Part shown: one piece after another, positions 9,182 through 19,893 of the stretch
How positions within the stretch are numbered: position 1 is the first letter of the stretch
Layout of the letters: every line of letters begins with the position of its first letter
Origin: Crossiella sp. S99.2
GTDB taxonomy: Bacteria > Actinomycetota > Actinomycetes > Mycobacteriales > Pseudonocardiaceae
NCBI RefSeq assembly: GCF_023094165.1
Contig: NZ_JALMDK010000001.1
Coordinates: forward strand, 248,001 to 312,000
Direction: 5' to 3'
Length of the DNA stretch: 64,000 nt
Notes under the pieces: model-generated
What the model saw: the letters and a program-made list of their open reading frames with translations, nothing else
Told to the model about the DNA's origin: nothing
Database searches by the model: none
Program-made: the position numbers and the translations under genes

Positions 9182-9652
9182 GTGGACCCACGACCCGATT
9201 CCGTCTTCGAACTGCTGCGGCAGGTGAAGAACCTGGTCCAGATCCGGCACGCGGTCGCGCACCGGGTCTGGCGGGACGAACGCGAGCTGCACCTCGCCGC
9301 GGTCGGCCTGCTGGCCGAGCTGGTGGTCAACGGACCGCGCCGCTCCGGCGAGATCGCCCAGGAACGCGCGGTCGATCCCTCCGTGGTGAGCAGGCAGGTG
9401 GCCCAGCTGCAACGCGCCGGTCTGGTGGAACGCCGGATCTCGCCGGAGGACGGGCGGGCCATGTTGCTCAGCGCGACCCCGGCCGGGATCACGCTGATCG
9501 AGCAGTGGAAACAGGAGCAGATCGAGTGGATGCGGAGCGCGCTGTCGGACTGGACGGACGAGGATCTCGCCAAGGCGAGCCGACTGATCGAACGGCTGAC
9601 CTGCGACCTGCGTGGCGGACTGAGTCCGAAGCGGGTGGCGGCCACCGGGTGA
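9182..9652 (+). CDS. MarR-family regulator of the adjacent MFS pump
   Basis: 156 residues in the chosen form. The HTH is EIAQERAVDPSVVSRQVAQL and the wing SPEDGRAMLLSATPAG. I favour the GTG at 9182 because GGGGGTGG at 9169-9176 is well placed and the promoter start is near 9159; ATG 9167 would leave almost no untranslated leader and the GTG at 9152 lies in the -10 box. Its stop overlaps the MFS start (GTGA). Two matching operators upstream indicate autoregulation together with the pump. Confidence 0.9.
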   Translation: MDPRPDSVFELLRQVKNLVQIRHAVAHRVWRDERELHLAAVGLLAELVVNGPRRSGEIAQERAVDPSVVSRQVAQLQRAGLVERRISPEDGRAMLLSATPAGITLIEQWKQEQIEWMRSALSDWTDEDLAKASRLIERLTCDLRGGLSPKRVAATG

Positions 9653-11289
9653 GCCCGCCCGAACCCCGGGACCCCGAGGCACTGGCGCCGATGTCGCACC
9701 GGGAGATCCTGCGGGCGCTGACCGGCCTGCTGCTCTCCCTGCTGGTGGCCATCCTCAGCTCCACCATCGTGGCCAACGCGCTGCCCAGCATCCTCAAGGA
9801 CCTGCACGGCAGCCAGGGCCAGTACACCTGGGTGGTCACCGCGACCCTGCTGGCCGCCACCGCGACCACCCCGATCTGGGGCAAACTCGCCGACCTGTTC
9901 AGCAAGAAACTGCTCTACCAGGTCGCCATCGGACTCTTCGCCTTCGGCTCGATCCTGGCCGGGATCGCCACCTCCATGCCCGAACTGATCGCCTACCGCG
10001 CGGTGCAGGGCCTGGGCGTCGGCGGTCTGCAGGCACTGGCCCAGGTGGTCATCGCGGCCATGGTCAGCCCGCGCGAACGCGGCCGTTACGCGGGCTACAC
10101 CGGCGCGGTGATCGCGGTGGCCACGGTCAGCGGACCGCTGGTCGGCGGGTTCATCGTGGACACCCCGTGGCTGGGCTGGCGCTACTGCTTCTTCCTGGTC
10201 GTGCCGCTGGCCCTGGCCGCGATGGTGGTCATCCACAAGACGCTGCACCTGCCGGTGCTGCGCCGCAAGGTCCGGATCGACTGGCTGGGCGCCACCCTGA
10301 TCATCGGCGGGGTCAGCCTGCTGATGCTGTGGGTTTCCTTCGCGGGCAAGGACTTCGGCTGGATCTCCCCGACCAGCGGGCTCTACCTGCTGGGCGCGCT
10401 GCTCGCGCTCGGACTCGCGGTGTTCGTGGAGTCCAGGGCGGCCGAGCCGGTGGTGCCGCCGCGGCTGTTCCGGGACCGCACCGTGCTGCTGTCCGTGCTG
10501 GCCAGCCTCGGGATCGGCACCGCGATGTTCGGCGCCTCGGTGTTCATCGGCCAGTACTTCCAGCAGGCCCGTGGCTTCAGCCCGACCGTGGCCGGACTGC
10601 TCGGCATGCCCCTGGCCCTGGGCTACGTGCTGACCTCGACCTGGTCCGGCCGCCGGATCACCAAGACCGGCCGGTGGAAGATCTACCTGGTCACCGGCGC
10701 CATCGCGCTCTTCGCCGGGCTCGCCCTGCTGGCCACCATCACGCACACCAGCCCGGTCTGGCTGCTCGCCGGCTACCTGTTGATCGTCGGCATCGGCATG
10801 GGCCTGACCATGCAGAACCTGGTGCTCGCGGTGCAGAACGCGGTGCCGGCCACCGACCTCGGCGCGGCCAGCTCCTCGGTGATGTTCTTCCGCTCGCTCG
10901 GCGGCGCGGCCGGGGTCTCGGTGCTCGGCGCGGTGCTGGCCGGCCGGGTCGGCCAGCTGGTCGGGCACGGCGAGCCGGTGCGGGACGCCCAGGGCGATGC
11001 CAGTGGCCTGGTCTTCCTGATCGCCGCCGCGCTCGCGCTGGTCGCCCTGGTCGCGATCGCGCTGATCAAGGAAGTCCCGCTGCGCAACAACACGCCAGGC
11101 TCCACAGGTGAACACACAGCCACCCCAAAACCTGTGGACAACCCTGGGGAAGCTGTGGATAACCGGGCAACGCCGGTGGACAGGCTGTTGACGCCTTCGC
11201 GGCCCATCAGTGCAGTTGGGGGCAGGTTTGCCCAGGTTGTGGAGGGCTGCCGGCGGACGGTGGACAAGGCTGTGGACAACCCTGTGTAA
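9649..11289 (+). CDS. MFS drug-efflux transporter (DHA2/EmrB-QacA type)
   Basis: A 546-residue major-facilitator exporter with about 14 membrane helices. After helix 1 come ATTPIWGKLADLFSKK (the helix 2-3 loop motif) and an AYRAVQGLGVGGLQAL segment typical of multidrug antiporters of the DHA2 group. It starts by GTGA overlap with the upstream MarR gene, which should repress it. The last ~65 residues after the final helix are hydrophilic and unusual: they contain recurring Val-Asp-Asn units because the DNA holds repeated TGTGGACAA-type 9-mers. Substrate unknown. Confidence 0.92.
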   Translation: MSPPEPRDPEALAPMSHREILRALTGLLLSLLVAILSSTIVANALPSILKDLHGSQGQYTWVVTATLLAATATTPIWGKLADLFSKKLLYQVAIGLFAFGSILAGIATSMPELIAYRAVQGLGVGGLQALAQVVIAAMVSPRERGRYAGYTGAVIAVATVSGPLVGGFIVDTPWLGWRYCFFLVVPLALAAMVVIHKTLHLPVLRRKVRIDWLGATLIIGGVSLLMLWVSFAGKDFGWISPTSGLYLLGALLALGLAVFVESRAAEPVVPPRLFRDRTVLLSVLASLGIGTAMFGASVFIGQYFQQARGFSPTVAGLLGMPLALGYVLTSTWSGRRITKTGRWKIYLVTGAIALFAGLALLATITHTSPVWLLAGYLLIVGIGMGLTMQNLVLAVQNAVPATDLGAASSSVMFFRSLGGAAGVSVLGAVLAGRVGQLVGHGEPVRDAQGDASGLVFLIAAALALVALVAIALIKEVPLRNNTPGSTGEHTATPKPVDNPGEAVDNRATPVDRLLTPSRPISAVGGRFAQVVEGCRRTVDKAVDNPV

Positions 11290-11326
11290 AACCGCTCTGA
11301 GCTGGGGATGAGCCACCTGTGGACAA
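11133..11326. repeat. Cluster of DnaA-box-like 9-mers
   Basis: On the plus strand TGTGGACAA (the complement of the actinobacterial DnaA box TTGTCCACA) occurs at 11133-11141, 11271-11279 and 11318-11326; TGTGGATAA (complement of TTATCCACA) at 11154-11162; and a one-mismatch GGTGGACAA at 11259-11267. All lie in one orientation within about 200 bp, spanning the 3' end of the MFS gene and the short gap before the convergent phosphatase gene. This could titrate DnaA; binding is inferred from sequence only. Confidence 0.55.
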
Positions 11327-11349
11327 ATAACCCGGCGTTTTCCCGCTGT

Positions 11350-11946
11350 TCACATCCGCAGCTCGGCCGGGAACTCGGTGCCGCGGAGTTCCGGCGGCAG
11401 ATGGCCGACGTCGTTGTAGACCACCACGACGCTCGGCCGCGCCGGCCGGTAGAGGATCACCGAGAGCCCGCAGTTGTAGTCGGCCAGGTTCAGCCAGGCG
11501 TGGCTGGGCGCGCCCAGGGCCGCGGCCACGAAGTGCCGGATCAGGTTCCCGTGCGTGACGACCAGTTCCCGCCGGTCCTCCTCGGCGGTCCCGGCGTAGC
11601 GGGCCAGCGCCGCCGCGGCCTGCCCAGGCCCCTCATCCGCCAGCACCTGGGGTGACAACCCGGTGAAGAACTCGACCTGGGCCGGGGTCAGGAACCGGTG
11701 GTCCGGGATGCTCGGCACGCACTCCCGCAGCAGGTCAGAGGGGTAGTGCGGAACGCCTTGCAGTGCTTCGGCGAGCGCCTTGACCGTCTCCGTCGCACGG
11801 GTCGTGGTGCTGTGGTGCACCGCGGCGAAGGACACCCCGGCCAGCCGGTCCGCGGTGCGCCGGGCCTGCTCGCGGCCGCGCTCGGTGAGCGAGTCGTCCT
11901 CGGCCGCCTCGCCGTGCCGGAGGAGGTACAGCAGTCGGTTCGCCAT
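11350..11946 (-). CDS. Histidine phosphatase family protein
   Basis: A 198-residue phosphoglycerate-mutase-fold protein. The catalytic LRHGE motif sits at residues 9-13, a second active-site segment is STTTRATET, and the distal catalytic His is in VVTHGN. These enzymes dephosphorylate small metabolites or proteins; the substrate cannot be told. It reads divergently from clpB across a 115-bp gap containing a HAIR site, so HspR could touch both promoters. Confidence 0.88.
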   Translation of the reverse strand: MANRLLYLLRHGEAAEDDSLTERGREQARRTADRLAGVSFAAVHHSTTTRATETVKALAEALQGVPHYPSDLLRECVPSIPDHRFLTPAQVEFFTGLSPQVLADEGPGQAAAALARYAGTAEEDRRELVVTHGNLIRHFVAAALGAPSHAWLNLADYNCGLSVILYRPARPSVVVVYNDVGHLPPELRGTEFPAELRM

Positions 11947-11990
11947 ATCTTGTGGGACGTGTGGCCCGGATCTCGGTTGTCAAAGTTGGA

Positions 11991-12011
11991 GTTGAGCGGA
12001 ACACGCTCAAC
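11991..12011. promoter_or_regulatory. HAIR operator upstream of clpB
   Basis: GTTGAGC (11991-11997) and GCTCAAC (12005-12011) flank a 7-base spacer, a perfect inverted repeat of the HAIR type with the outermost base changed from the consensus. Located about 50 bp before clpB, it places clpB in the HspR regulon as in Streptomyces and mycobacteria. Confidence 0.9.
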
Positions 12012-12061
12012 TTTTCTGACGTTATCCCTGTGACTGGACGAACGTGCCGATGAGGTGAGGG

Positions 12062-14644
<2,583 letters not shown>

Positions 14645-14653
14645 GGCAGTAAT

Positions 14654-14691
14654 CGGCGTGGCCCACTCCGCCAGACGGGTGGGCTACGCCG
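14654..14691 (+). terminator. clpB terminator
   Basis: CGGCGTGGCCCAC (14654-14666) pairs with GTGGGCTACGCCG (14679-14691) as a 13-bp stem with one G-U pair and a 12-base loop, followed by TT, ten bases after the clpB stop. Confidence 0.8.
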
Positions 14692-14765
14692 TTCCGGGTC
14701 CGACTTCAGGGCCAATTGGGGCCTACTGGACCGAATGTGATCTCGGCTAGGGCGGCTCGCACCGC

Positions 14766-14771
14766 TAGGCT
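14766..14771 (+). promoter_or_regulatory. -10 box of a leaderless gene (14778)
   Basis: TAGGCT ends 6 bases before the GTG at 14778, so the mRNA would start at the initiation codon. No ribosome-binding site is present, which fits leaderless translation. Confidence 0.55.
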
Positions 14772-14777
14772 GCGACT

Positions 14778-15479
14778 GTGGGCATACCTGCGTGGATCTG
14801 GTTCTCGGTGGCCGTGCTGGCGGCCATCGCCGGCGCGGTCTTGCTGGGCACGGACCGGGCGCAACGCACAGCGCGCAATCGGGAGCGCCGCCGCTGGGCC
14901 GCCTTGCGCGGCTGGCGGTTCACCGATGAGGACCAGGTGCTGCTCACCCAGTGGAAGCACGGCGGGCTCGCCTATTCCAAGCAGGGTGTCGCGGTCGACG
15001 TGGTGACCGGCTCGATGTTCACCGCCGACGGCCGCCGCCTGGTGCAGGTGCTCGACCACCAGCAGTCGAACAAGGTGACCATGGTGATCGCCGCGGTCCG
15101 GATGCGCCGCACCGTGCCCACCATCCTGGAGCTGTGGGAGCCCAGCGTCCCGTTCGCCCGCGAGCGCGAGGCCGAGCTGGACTTGTACGGCCCGGTGGGC
15201 AACCGCTACGGCTTCACCACCGACATGGCCATCGTGCACCCGCTGATCACGCCGGACTTCGTCGACACCATCGACGAGATCGGCGACGACATCATGGTGG
15301 TCTGGCTGGAGGGCTCCTGGGTGCTGGCCGCCGCCCCGCCCAACGCCGACCCGGCCCGGCTGGAACGGCTGCTCAGCGATCTGGGCGAGGTGGCCGACTT
15401 CGTCGACCCGTTCGACGTGGACGCCGCCGACGACACCGCGGCGCCCTCAGCCGACGGCACCCAGCACACCCCGCACTGA
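14778..15479 (+). CDS. Conserved membrane-anchored protein of unknown function
   Basis: 233 residues: one N-terminal transmembrane helix (about 3-22) then a soluble domain rich in beta segments (WRFTDEDQVLL, VAVDVVTGSMFTADGRRL, MVIAAVRMRRTVPTILEL) and an acidic, Ala-rich tail. Its place just after clpB matches Rv0383c of M. tuberculosis, annotated as a conserved secreted protein; homology is inferred from position and general features. The start is a GTG six bases after a TAGGCT box. Confidence 0.75.
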   Translation: MGIPAWIWFSVAVLAAIAGAVLLGTDRAQRTARNRERRRWAALRGWRFTDEDQVLLTQWKHGGLAYSKQGVAVDVVTGSMFTADGRRLVQVLDHQQSNKVTMVIAAVRMRRTVPTILELWEPSVPFAREREAELDLYGPVGNRYGFTTDMAIVHPLITPDFVDTIDEIGDDIMVVWLEGSWVLAAAPPNADPARLERLLSDLGEVADFVDPFDVDAADDTAAPSADGTQHTPH

Positions 15480-15498
15480 CTCAAACCTGGGCCCTGAC

Positions 15499-16041
15499 TC
15501 AGACCTCGCCCTCGTAGGTGACGCTGTCCGCGGCGGCGCGGGTGAGCCCTTTGAGCTGGAGCACGCCCGGTCGGTCAGGTAACAGCAGCCACTGGTCCAC
15601 CCGCACCGTGCCGCCGGCGGGGATCGGCTTGTCCTCGTCGAGCAGCTTGATCAACTCTTCGGTGGGCCGGCCGGTCGCACTGACCACCTCGGCCGAGTCG
15701 TGCGCGGCGAACGAGCCGCTGAAGGTCGGATCCGGGAAGCGCTGCGGCGCCGGGCTGGTGTTGACCACGGTCACGGTGAACACCACAGCGCGCTTGCCGG
15801 GACGCCGGGCGTCCGCGGGCAGCTCGGCCGTCGGGATCGGCCGGGGCGTGGAGACCGTCAGCCGGTAGCCCGCGGGCAGGGTCACCTCGGCGCCGAAGGC
15901 GGTGCCGGGCGGGTTGCCGAAACGGAGGACCGTGCTGGTGGGCGGCGCGGGCGGTGGTGGTGCGGGCTGTGGGTCCGGGGTGCAGGCGGTCAGGGCGAGC
16001 ACCGCCAGGCCGAGCGGCAGCGCACCGCGCCGGGCGCTCAC
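15499..16041 (-). CDS. Lipoprotein, paralogue 1 of 4
   Basis: 180 residues with a signal peptide ending in lipobox LTAC (Cys-20), a Pro-rich linker, then an all-beta domain resembling immunoglobulin-like DUF4352-type modules (VVFTVTVVNTSP is the core strand pair; FSGSFAAHDSAEV follows). It ends in VTYEGEV, close to the endings of the three upstream paralogues. The start overlaps the stop of the preceding gene by ATGA. Function unknown; a surface ligand-binding or assembly role is only a guess. Confidence 0.8.
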   Translation of the reverse strand: MSARRGALPLGLAVLALTACTPDPQPAPPPPAPPTSTVLRFGNPPGTAFGAEVTLPAGYRLTVSTPRPIPTAELPADARRPGKRAVVFTVTVVNTSPAPQRFPDPTFSGSFAAHDSAEVVSATGRPTEELIKLLDEDKPIPAGGTVRVDQWLLLPDRPGVLQLKGLTRAAADSVTYEGEV

Positions 16042-16562
16042 ACCTCTCCCTCGAAGTAGACCTGGGCGCCACCGGCCAGATCCCGCACGTCCAGCCGGAG
16101 CAGACCCGGTTTCGCGCCGAGCCCGAAGGCGAGCCGGACCTTGGTCAGCTTGCCGGGCGGCAGGTCCGGCACGCTGATCGTGGTGTCCGGCGCGGTCACC
16201 GCGCGGACCTCGACGACCTCCTTGCCGCCGTTCTCGGTGAAGGAGCCGAAGCTCACGGTGTAGAGGTTGGTGAGGGTCTTCCCGGTGTTGTTGGTGATGG
16301 TCGCGACGAGCAGCACCCCGCGGGCGTGCTTGCGGTCGTCCTCGTCGAGGGTCTGGCCCAGCTGATAAGGCTCCGGTTTGGCGAACTCGATCCGCACCTT
16401 GCCCGGGGTCTCCACCGCGTCGCCGAACTTGCCCGTCCGCGCCGCTGTGGAGCTGGGTCCTGGCAGGCCGGTCGGCTGCACGGGGACCGGCACCGGGATG
16501 AAGGTGCAGCCCGCCGAACCGAGTAACAGGGTGCCGGTTACAACGATGGAAATTGCGCGCAA
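16038..16562 (-). CDS. Lipoprotein, paralogue 2 of 4
   Basis: 174 residues with signal peptide and lipobox GSAGC (Cys-19), a short Pro/Val linker and one beta domain with the core GVLLVATITNNTGKTL and the ending VYFEGEV. It shares layout with the flanking genes: N-terminal anchor, KFGDAVETPGKVRIEF strand, then the C-terminal LPPGKLTKVRLAFGL segment that corresponds to similar ones in the other copies. It is coupled to the next gene by a 4-base overlap. Confidence 0.8.
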   Translation of the reverse strand: MRAISIVVTGTLLLGSAGCTFIPVPVPVQPTGLPGPSSTAARTGKFGDAVETPGKVRIEFAKPEPYQLGQTLDEDDRKHARGVLLVATITNNTGKTLTNLYTVSFGSFTENGGKEVVEVRAVTAPDTTISVPDLPPGKLTKVRLAFGLGAKPGLLRLDVRDLAGGAQVYFEGEV

Positions 16563-16597
16563 GTTGATCTCCCCCAGAGCTGCGCCCGGATTGCCGG

Positions 16598-17119
16598 TCA
16601 GACCTCGCCGGCGAAGGTGACGTCCTGGTACTTCGCGCCCTGGCCGGGCGAGGCCGCGACCAGCAGAGTCCCAGCCGACTCGCTCACGGAGAAGCCGACC
16701 TGCCAGTGGATGCTGCGGCCGACGGGCAGTTCCGGCGAGTCCGGGCTGATGCCGATCTTGCCGACCTTGTCCACCAGCGGTTCGGCGTCCACGATCCGGC
16801 CGGTGCCGCGTTCGGAGAAGGTGCCGTCCAGCTTGGTCATCGGCAGCCGCAGCGGCGCGCTGCCGCCATTGCTGACGGTCATGGTGAGCTGCACGCCGCG
16901 GCGGCCGGGGCCGATCAGCGGCGAGCGCAGCGGGGTGGGGCGGGAGAACTCCACGGACACACCGTCGGCCCAGCTGTAGCGCTGCCCGAACTGCGCGGTG
17001 CGCGGCACGGTCGCGGTGTACTGCCCGGTCGAACCGTGCTGCTCCGGCAGCGACGGCAGGCAGCCGGTCGCGCCCAGCGTCAGGCCGCAGACAGCGGTGG
17101 CGAAAGCCGCACGCTTCAT
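16598..17119 (-). CDS. Lipoprotein, paralogue 3 of 4
   Basis: 173 residues, lipobox GATGC (Cys-20), then the same beta domain: AQFGQRYSWADGVSVEFSRP, GVQLTMTVSNGGSAPL, and the ending VTFAGEV. The gene is separated by 35 bp from paralogue 2 and by about 117 bp from paralogue 4, so it may have its own promoter. No enzymatic motif is visible. Confidence 0.8.
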   Translation of the reverse strand: MKRAAFATAVCGLTLGATGCLPSLPEQHGSTGQYTATVPRTAQFGQRYSWADGVSVEFSRPTPLRSPLIGPGRRGVQLTMTVSNGGSAPLRLPMTKLDGTFSERGTGRIVDAEPLVDKVGKIGISPDSPELPVGRSIHWQVGFSVSESAGTLLVAASPGQGAKYQDVTFAGEV

Positions 17120-17236
17120 GATGTTTCCCCCTCGATCAACAATGATCGGCCCCCGGATGTCATTGTTCCGCTGATCAACTTCCTGGTCACCCTATTCGGC
17201 CCGAATGGGCAGACCTCCCGGCCAGGACTTGACGGC

Positions 17237-17770
17237 TCAGGCGGTGCCTTCGAAGACCGCCCTCGGCTGCGCCCCGACCAGGTCAGGGGACACCTCCACG
17301 CGCAGCGGCCCTGGCTGTTCCGGCAGGCCGAAGGCGACCGTGCCCTGGAAGGTCTGGCCCGGCGCCAGGTCGGGCGTGTCCAGGCCGATGCCGATGTTGG
17401 CCGCCTGGTCGCGGATGCTGGGTGCCTTGGCGGCCTCCGGATCGGGCACCCCGGTGCGGCGGGCGGAGAAGACCATGATCGCCGGCTTGACCGGGCGGTC
17501 GGTGCGGTTGACCAGGGTGACCGCGAAGGCCATCACCCGGCCGATGTTCGGGTACAGCCCGCGGGCCTGTTCGGACAGGGTGTGCGGGGTGGCCGCGCCG
17601 AGGGTGATCTCCAGGCCGCTCGGCCAGGCGAACCGGCCGCCGAAGCTCGGGATCGGCGGGGTGGTCGAGGTGGACTGGGTGGTCGGTGTCGGCGGCGCGG
17701 GCAGGGTCAGACCGCAGCCGCCCAGCAAGCCGATTGAGACGATCACCAGCGCTGTGATGGTCGTTCGCAT
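17237..17770 (-). CDS. Lipoprotein, paralogue 4 of 4
   Basis: 177 residues, lipobox LGGC (Cys-19), a Pro/Thr-rich linker, then the family beta domain (GRFAWPSGLEITLGAA, VMAFAVTLVNRTDRPV, LAPGQTFQGTVAFGL) ending in AVFEGTA. It is the most divergent of the four at the C-terminus. It is the first gene of the cluster and divergent from the SDR gene at 17877. Confidence 0.8.
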   Translation of the reverse strand: MRTTITALVIVSIGLLGGCGLTLPAPPTPTTQSTSTTPPIPSFGGRFAWPSGLEITLGAATPHTLSEQARGLYPNIGRVMAFAVTLVNRTDRPVKPAIMVFSARRTGVPDPEAAKAPSIRDQAANIGIGLDTPDLAPGQTFQGTVAFGLPEQPGPLRVEVSPDLVGAQPRAVFEGTA

Positions 17771-17863
17771 GCACGTCCCCCCGAGTGCTTGATCACCTAC
17801 ACGGGTGACTTCGTCCCGTTATATCCACTTCGTTACCAGTTCTCTACGCCGAGTGCAGCCCGG

Positions 17864-17869
17864 TAGGTT
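17864..17869 (+). promoter_or_regulatory. -10 box of leaderless SDR gene
   Basis: TAGGTT lies 7 bases before the ATG at 17877, the spacing expected if transcription begins at the start codon; no ribosome-binding site precedes the ATG. Confidence 0.5.
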
Positions 17870-17876
17870 GCTTGTT

Positions 17877-18656
17877 ATGCCGATCGCGCTAATTACCGGG
17901 CCCACCGCAGGGATCGGCGCTGCCTTCGCCCGCCGCCTGGCCGCTGAGGGACACGACCTGGTGCTGGTCGCGCGCAATGCCACCCGGCTGGGTGAACTCG
18001 CCGATCAGCTCGCCGCGCGGCACGGGATCAAGGCCGAGGTGCTGGTCGCCGATCTGGCCGACCCTGGTCAGCGCGAGGCGGTGGAGGCGCGGCTGCGGGA
18101 CACCGCCGCGCCGATCGACCTGCTGGTCAACAACGCCGGTCTGGGCACCGGCAAGGACTTCCTGGAGAACACGCCTGCGGAGCTGCTGCACCAGCACGAG
18201 GTCAACGTGACCAGCGTGCTGCGGCTGACCCACGCGGTGCTGCCCGGCATGCGCGAGCGCGGCAGTGGCGCGGTGATCAACGTGTCCAGCGTGGCCGGGT
18301 TCTTCCCCGGCCGCGGTTCCACCTACAGCGCGGGCAAGAGCTACGTGACCCTGCTGTCCGAGGGCCTGGCGATGAGCCTGACCGGGACCGGGGTCAGGGT
18401 CATGGCGCTGTGCCCCGGCTTTGTGCGCACCGAGTTCCACCAGCGGGCGCAGATCGACATGTCCGGCACCCCGGGCTTCTTCTGGCTCGACGCCGACCGC
18501 CTGGTGCACGACAGCCTGGCCGACCTGCGCGCCGGCAAGATCGTCTCGGTGCCCAGCCTCCAGTACAAGGCGCTGGTCGCGGTCACCAAGTTCCTGCCGC
18601 GCACCCTGCTTCGCAGGCTGGCCTCCCGCGTCGGCGGGGGCCGCGGCCGCACCTGA
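17877..18656 (+). CDS. Short-chain dehydrogenase/reductase (SDR)
   Basis: A 259-residue classical SDR. The cofactor motif is [12 protein letters not shown] (near residues 7-18), followed by NNAG, the catalytic Ser in NVSSVAG, and YSAGK (Tyr-x3-Lys), then CPGFVRTEF. The Arg after strand beta-2 (VARNATRL) suggests NADP(H). The substrate is unknown. The frame extends to 17805 but the ATG at 17877 begins right at the first beta strand and has a correctly spaced -10 box. Confidence 0.9.
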   Translation: MPIALITGPTAGIGAAFARRLAAEGHDLVLVARNATRLGELADQLAARHGIKAEVLVADLADPGQREAVEARLRDTAAPIDLLVNNAGLGTGKDFLENTPAELLHQHEVNVTSVLRLTHAVLPGMRERGSGAVINVSSVAGFFPGRGSTYSAGKSYVTLLSEGLAMSLTGTGVRVMALCPGFVRTEFHQRAQIDMSGTPGFFWLDADRLVHDSLADLRAGKIVSVPSLQYKALVAVTKFLPRTLLRRLASRVGGGRGRT

Positions 18657-18662
18657 TCCGCG

Positions 18663-19328
18663 ATGGCCTTCCTGGTGGTGCTGGTGCTGGTCTTCGTGGC
18701 CGTGGTGCTGGTCGGGGTGCCGGTCCTGCTGGTGTGGGCGCATCGCCGGGAGCAGGCGCGGCAGGCCGCGCTGACCGTGGCCGCGGCCCAACTCGGCTGG
18801 CAGCACGGCTGGACCCCGCCCAAGGTGCTGCGGGACCGGTTCACCGTGCGGAACTCGCCGTTCGGGCCGGGACTGCCCAGCGGTGAGTCGATCACCGGGA
18901 CGCACCGGGGGCTGCCGCTGGTGGCATTCCGCGCCCAGGTCAGCCAGCAGGTGCACGACGCCCAGTCCACCATCGACTTCGTGGTGCTCGCCCTGCCGCT
19001 GCGGGCGCAGGCTCCCGAGCTGACCCTGGTCCAGCGGCGGGCCGGGCAGGGGCTGCTGCGGCTGTTCGGCACCCGGCGTCAGCCCACCGGCGATCCGGTG
19101 TTCGACGACGCCTTCTTCGTCGAGTGCCAGGTGCCCGAGTTCGTCGGGCACCTGCTCAACCCGCGGCTGCGGCACTGGCTGCTGCACCACCCGCACGCCC
19201 GCGAGGTCAGCCTGCGCTGGGGGCCGGGTGATCTGGTGGTGTGGTGGCCGGGGCGGTTCGAGCTGCCCGCGGTGCGGTGGCTCGCCGAGTACGCCGGCGA
19301 GCTGATGTGCTTAGCTGACCCTTCGTGA
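18663..19328 (+). CDS. Conserved membrane-anchored protein of unknown function
   Basis: 221 residues: a strong N-terminal transmembrane helix (about 2-26) and a basic cytoplasmic or external domain beginning RREQARQAALTVAAAQLGW. It starts 6 bp after the SDR stop and overlaps pyrE by GTGA, so it is cotranscribed with both. Position beside pyrE recalls the hypothetical gene Rv0381c. The domain layout resembles that of the protein at 14778 (anchor, then an AxxxGW motif), so the two may be distant relatives. Confidence 0.75.
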   Translation: MAFLVVLVLVFVAVVLVGVPVLLVWAHRREQARQAALTVAAAQLGWQHGWTPPKVLRDRFTVRNSPFGPGLPSGESITGTHRGLPLVAFRAQVSQQVHDAQSTIDFVVLALPLRAQAPELTLVQRRAGQGLLRLFGTRRQPTGDPVFDDAFFVECQVPEFVGHLLNPRLRHWLLHHPHAREVSLRWGPGDLVVWWPGRFELPAVRWLAEYAGELMCLADPS

Positions 19329-19888
19329 CCTCCCAGATCAACCCCCAGGCCAAGGCCGAGCTGGCCGCTCTCGTGCGTGAACTGGCCGTGGTGCACGGCA
19401 AGGTGACGCTGTCCTCCGGCAAGGAAGCCGACTACTACGTCGACCTGCGGCGGGCCACCCTGCACCACGCGGCCGCCCCGCTGATCGGCCGCCTGCTCGC
19501 CCAGCTGACCGCGGACTGGGACTACGCCGCCGTCGGCGGACTCACCCTGGGCGCGGACCCGGTGGCCACTGCGATGATGCACGCCAGCGCCGCCGATCCC
19601 GCGCTGCGCACGGTGGACTCCTTCGTGGTGCGCAAGGCGCAGAAGGCACACGGCCTGCAGCGCTCGGTCGAGGGCCCGGACGTGGTCGGCAAGCGGGTGC
19701 TCGCGGTGGAGGACACCTCCACCACCGGCGGCAGTGTGCTGACCGCGGTGACCACCCTGCGCGAGGTCGGCGCCCAGGTCATCGGCGTGGCCACCGTGGT
19801 GGACCGGGGCACCGGCGCGCGGGAGGCCATCGAGGCCGAGGGGCTGCCCTACCGCTACCTGCTCGACCTGGCAGACCTGGGGCTCTGA
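19325..19888 (+). CDS. pyrE: Orotate phosphoribosyltransferase
   Basis: Converts orotate and PRPP to OMP in pyrimidine synthesis. The 187-residue product has the KVTLSSGKEADYYVDLR segment typical of PyrE and the PRPP loop VLAVEDTSTTGGS (about residues 124-136). Length and motifs fit the actinobacterial enzyme. It starts with a GTG overlapping the previous stop and is followed after five bases by the SpoU methylase, the order seen in M. tuberculosis (Rv0382c next to Rv0380c-0381c). Confidence 0.95.
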   Translation: MTSQINPQAKAELAALVRELAVVHGKVTLSSGKEADYYVDLRRATLHHAAAPLIGRLLAQLTADWDYAAVGGLTLGADPVATAMMHASAADPALRTVDSFVVRKAQKAHGLQRSVEGPDVVGKRVLAVEDTSTTGGSVLTAVTTLREVGAQVIGVATVVDRGTGAREAIEAEGLPYRYLLDLADLGL

Positions 19889-19893
19889 GCACT

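Noticed and set aside
9157..11316. Antisense frame of 719 codons against the MarR-MFS operon
   Set aside because: Highly repetitive Gln/Asp/Gly-rich product; opposite strand carries the MFS helices.
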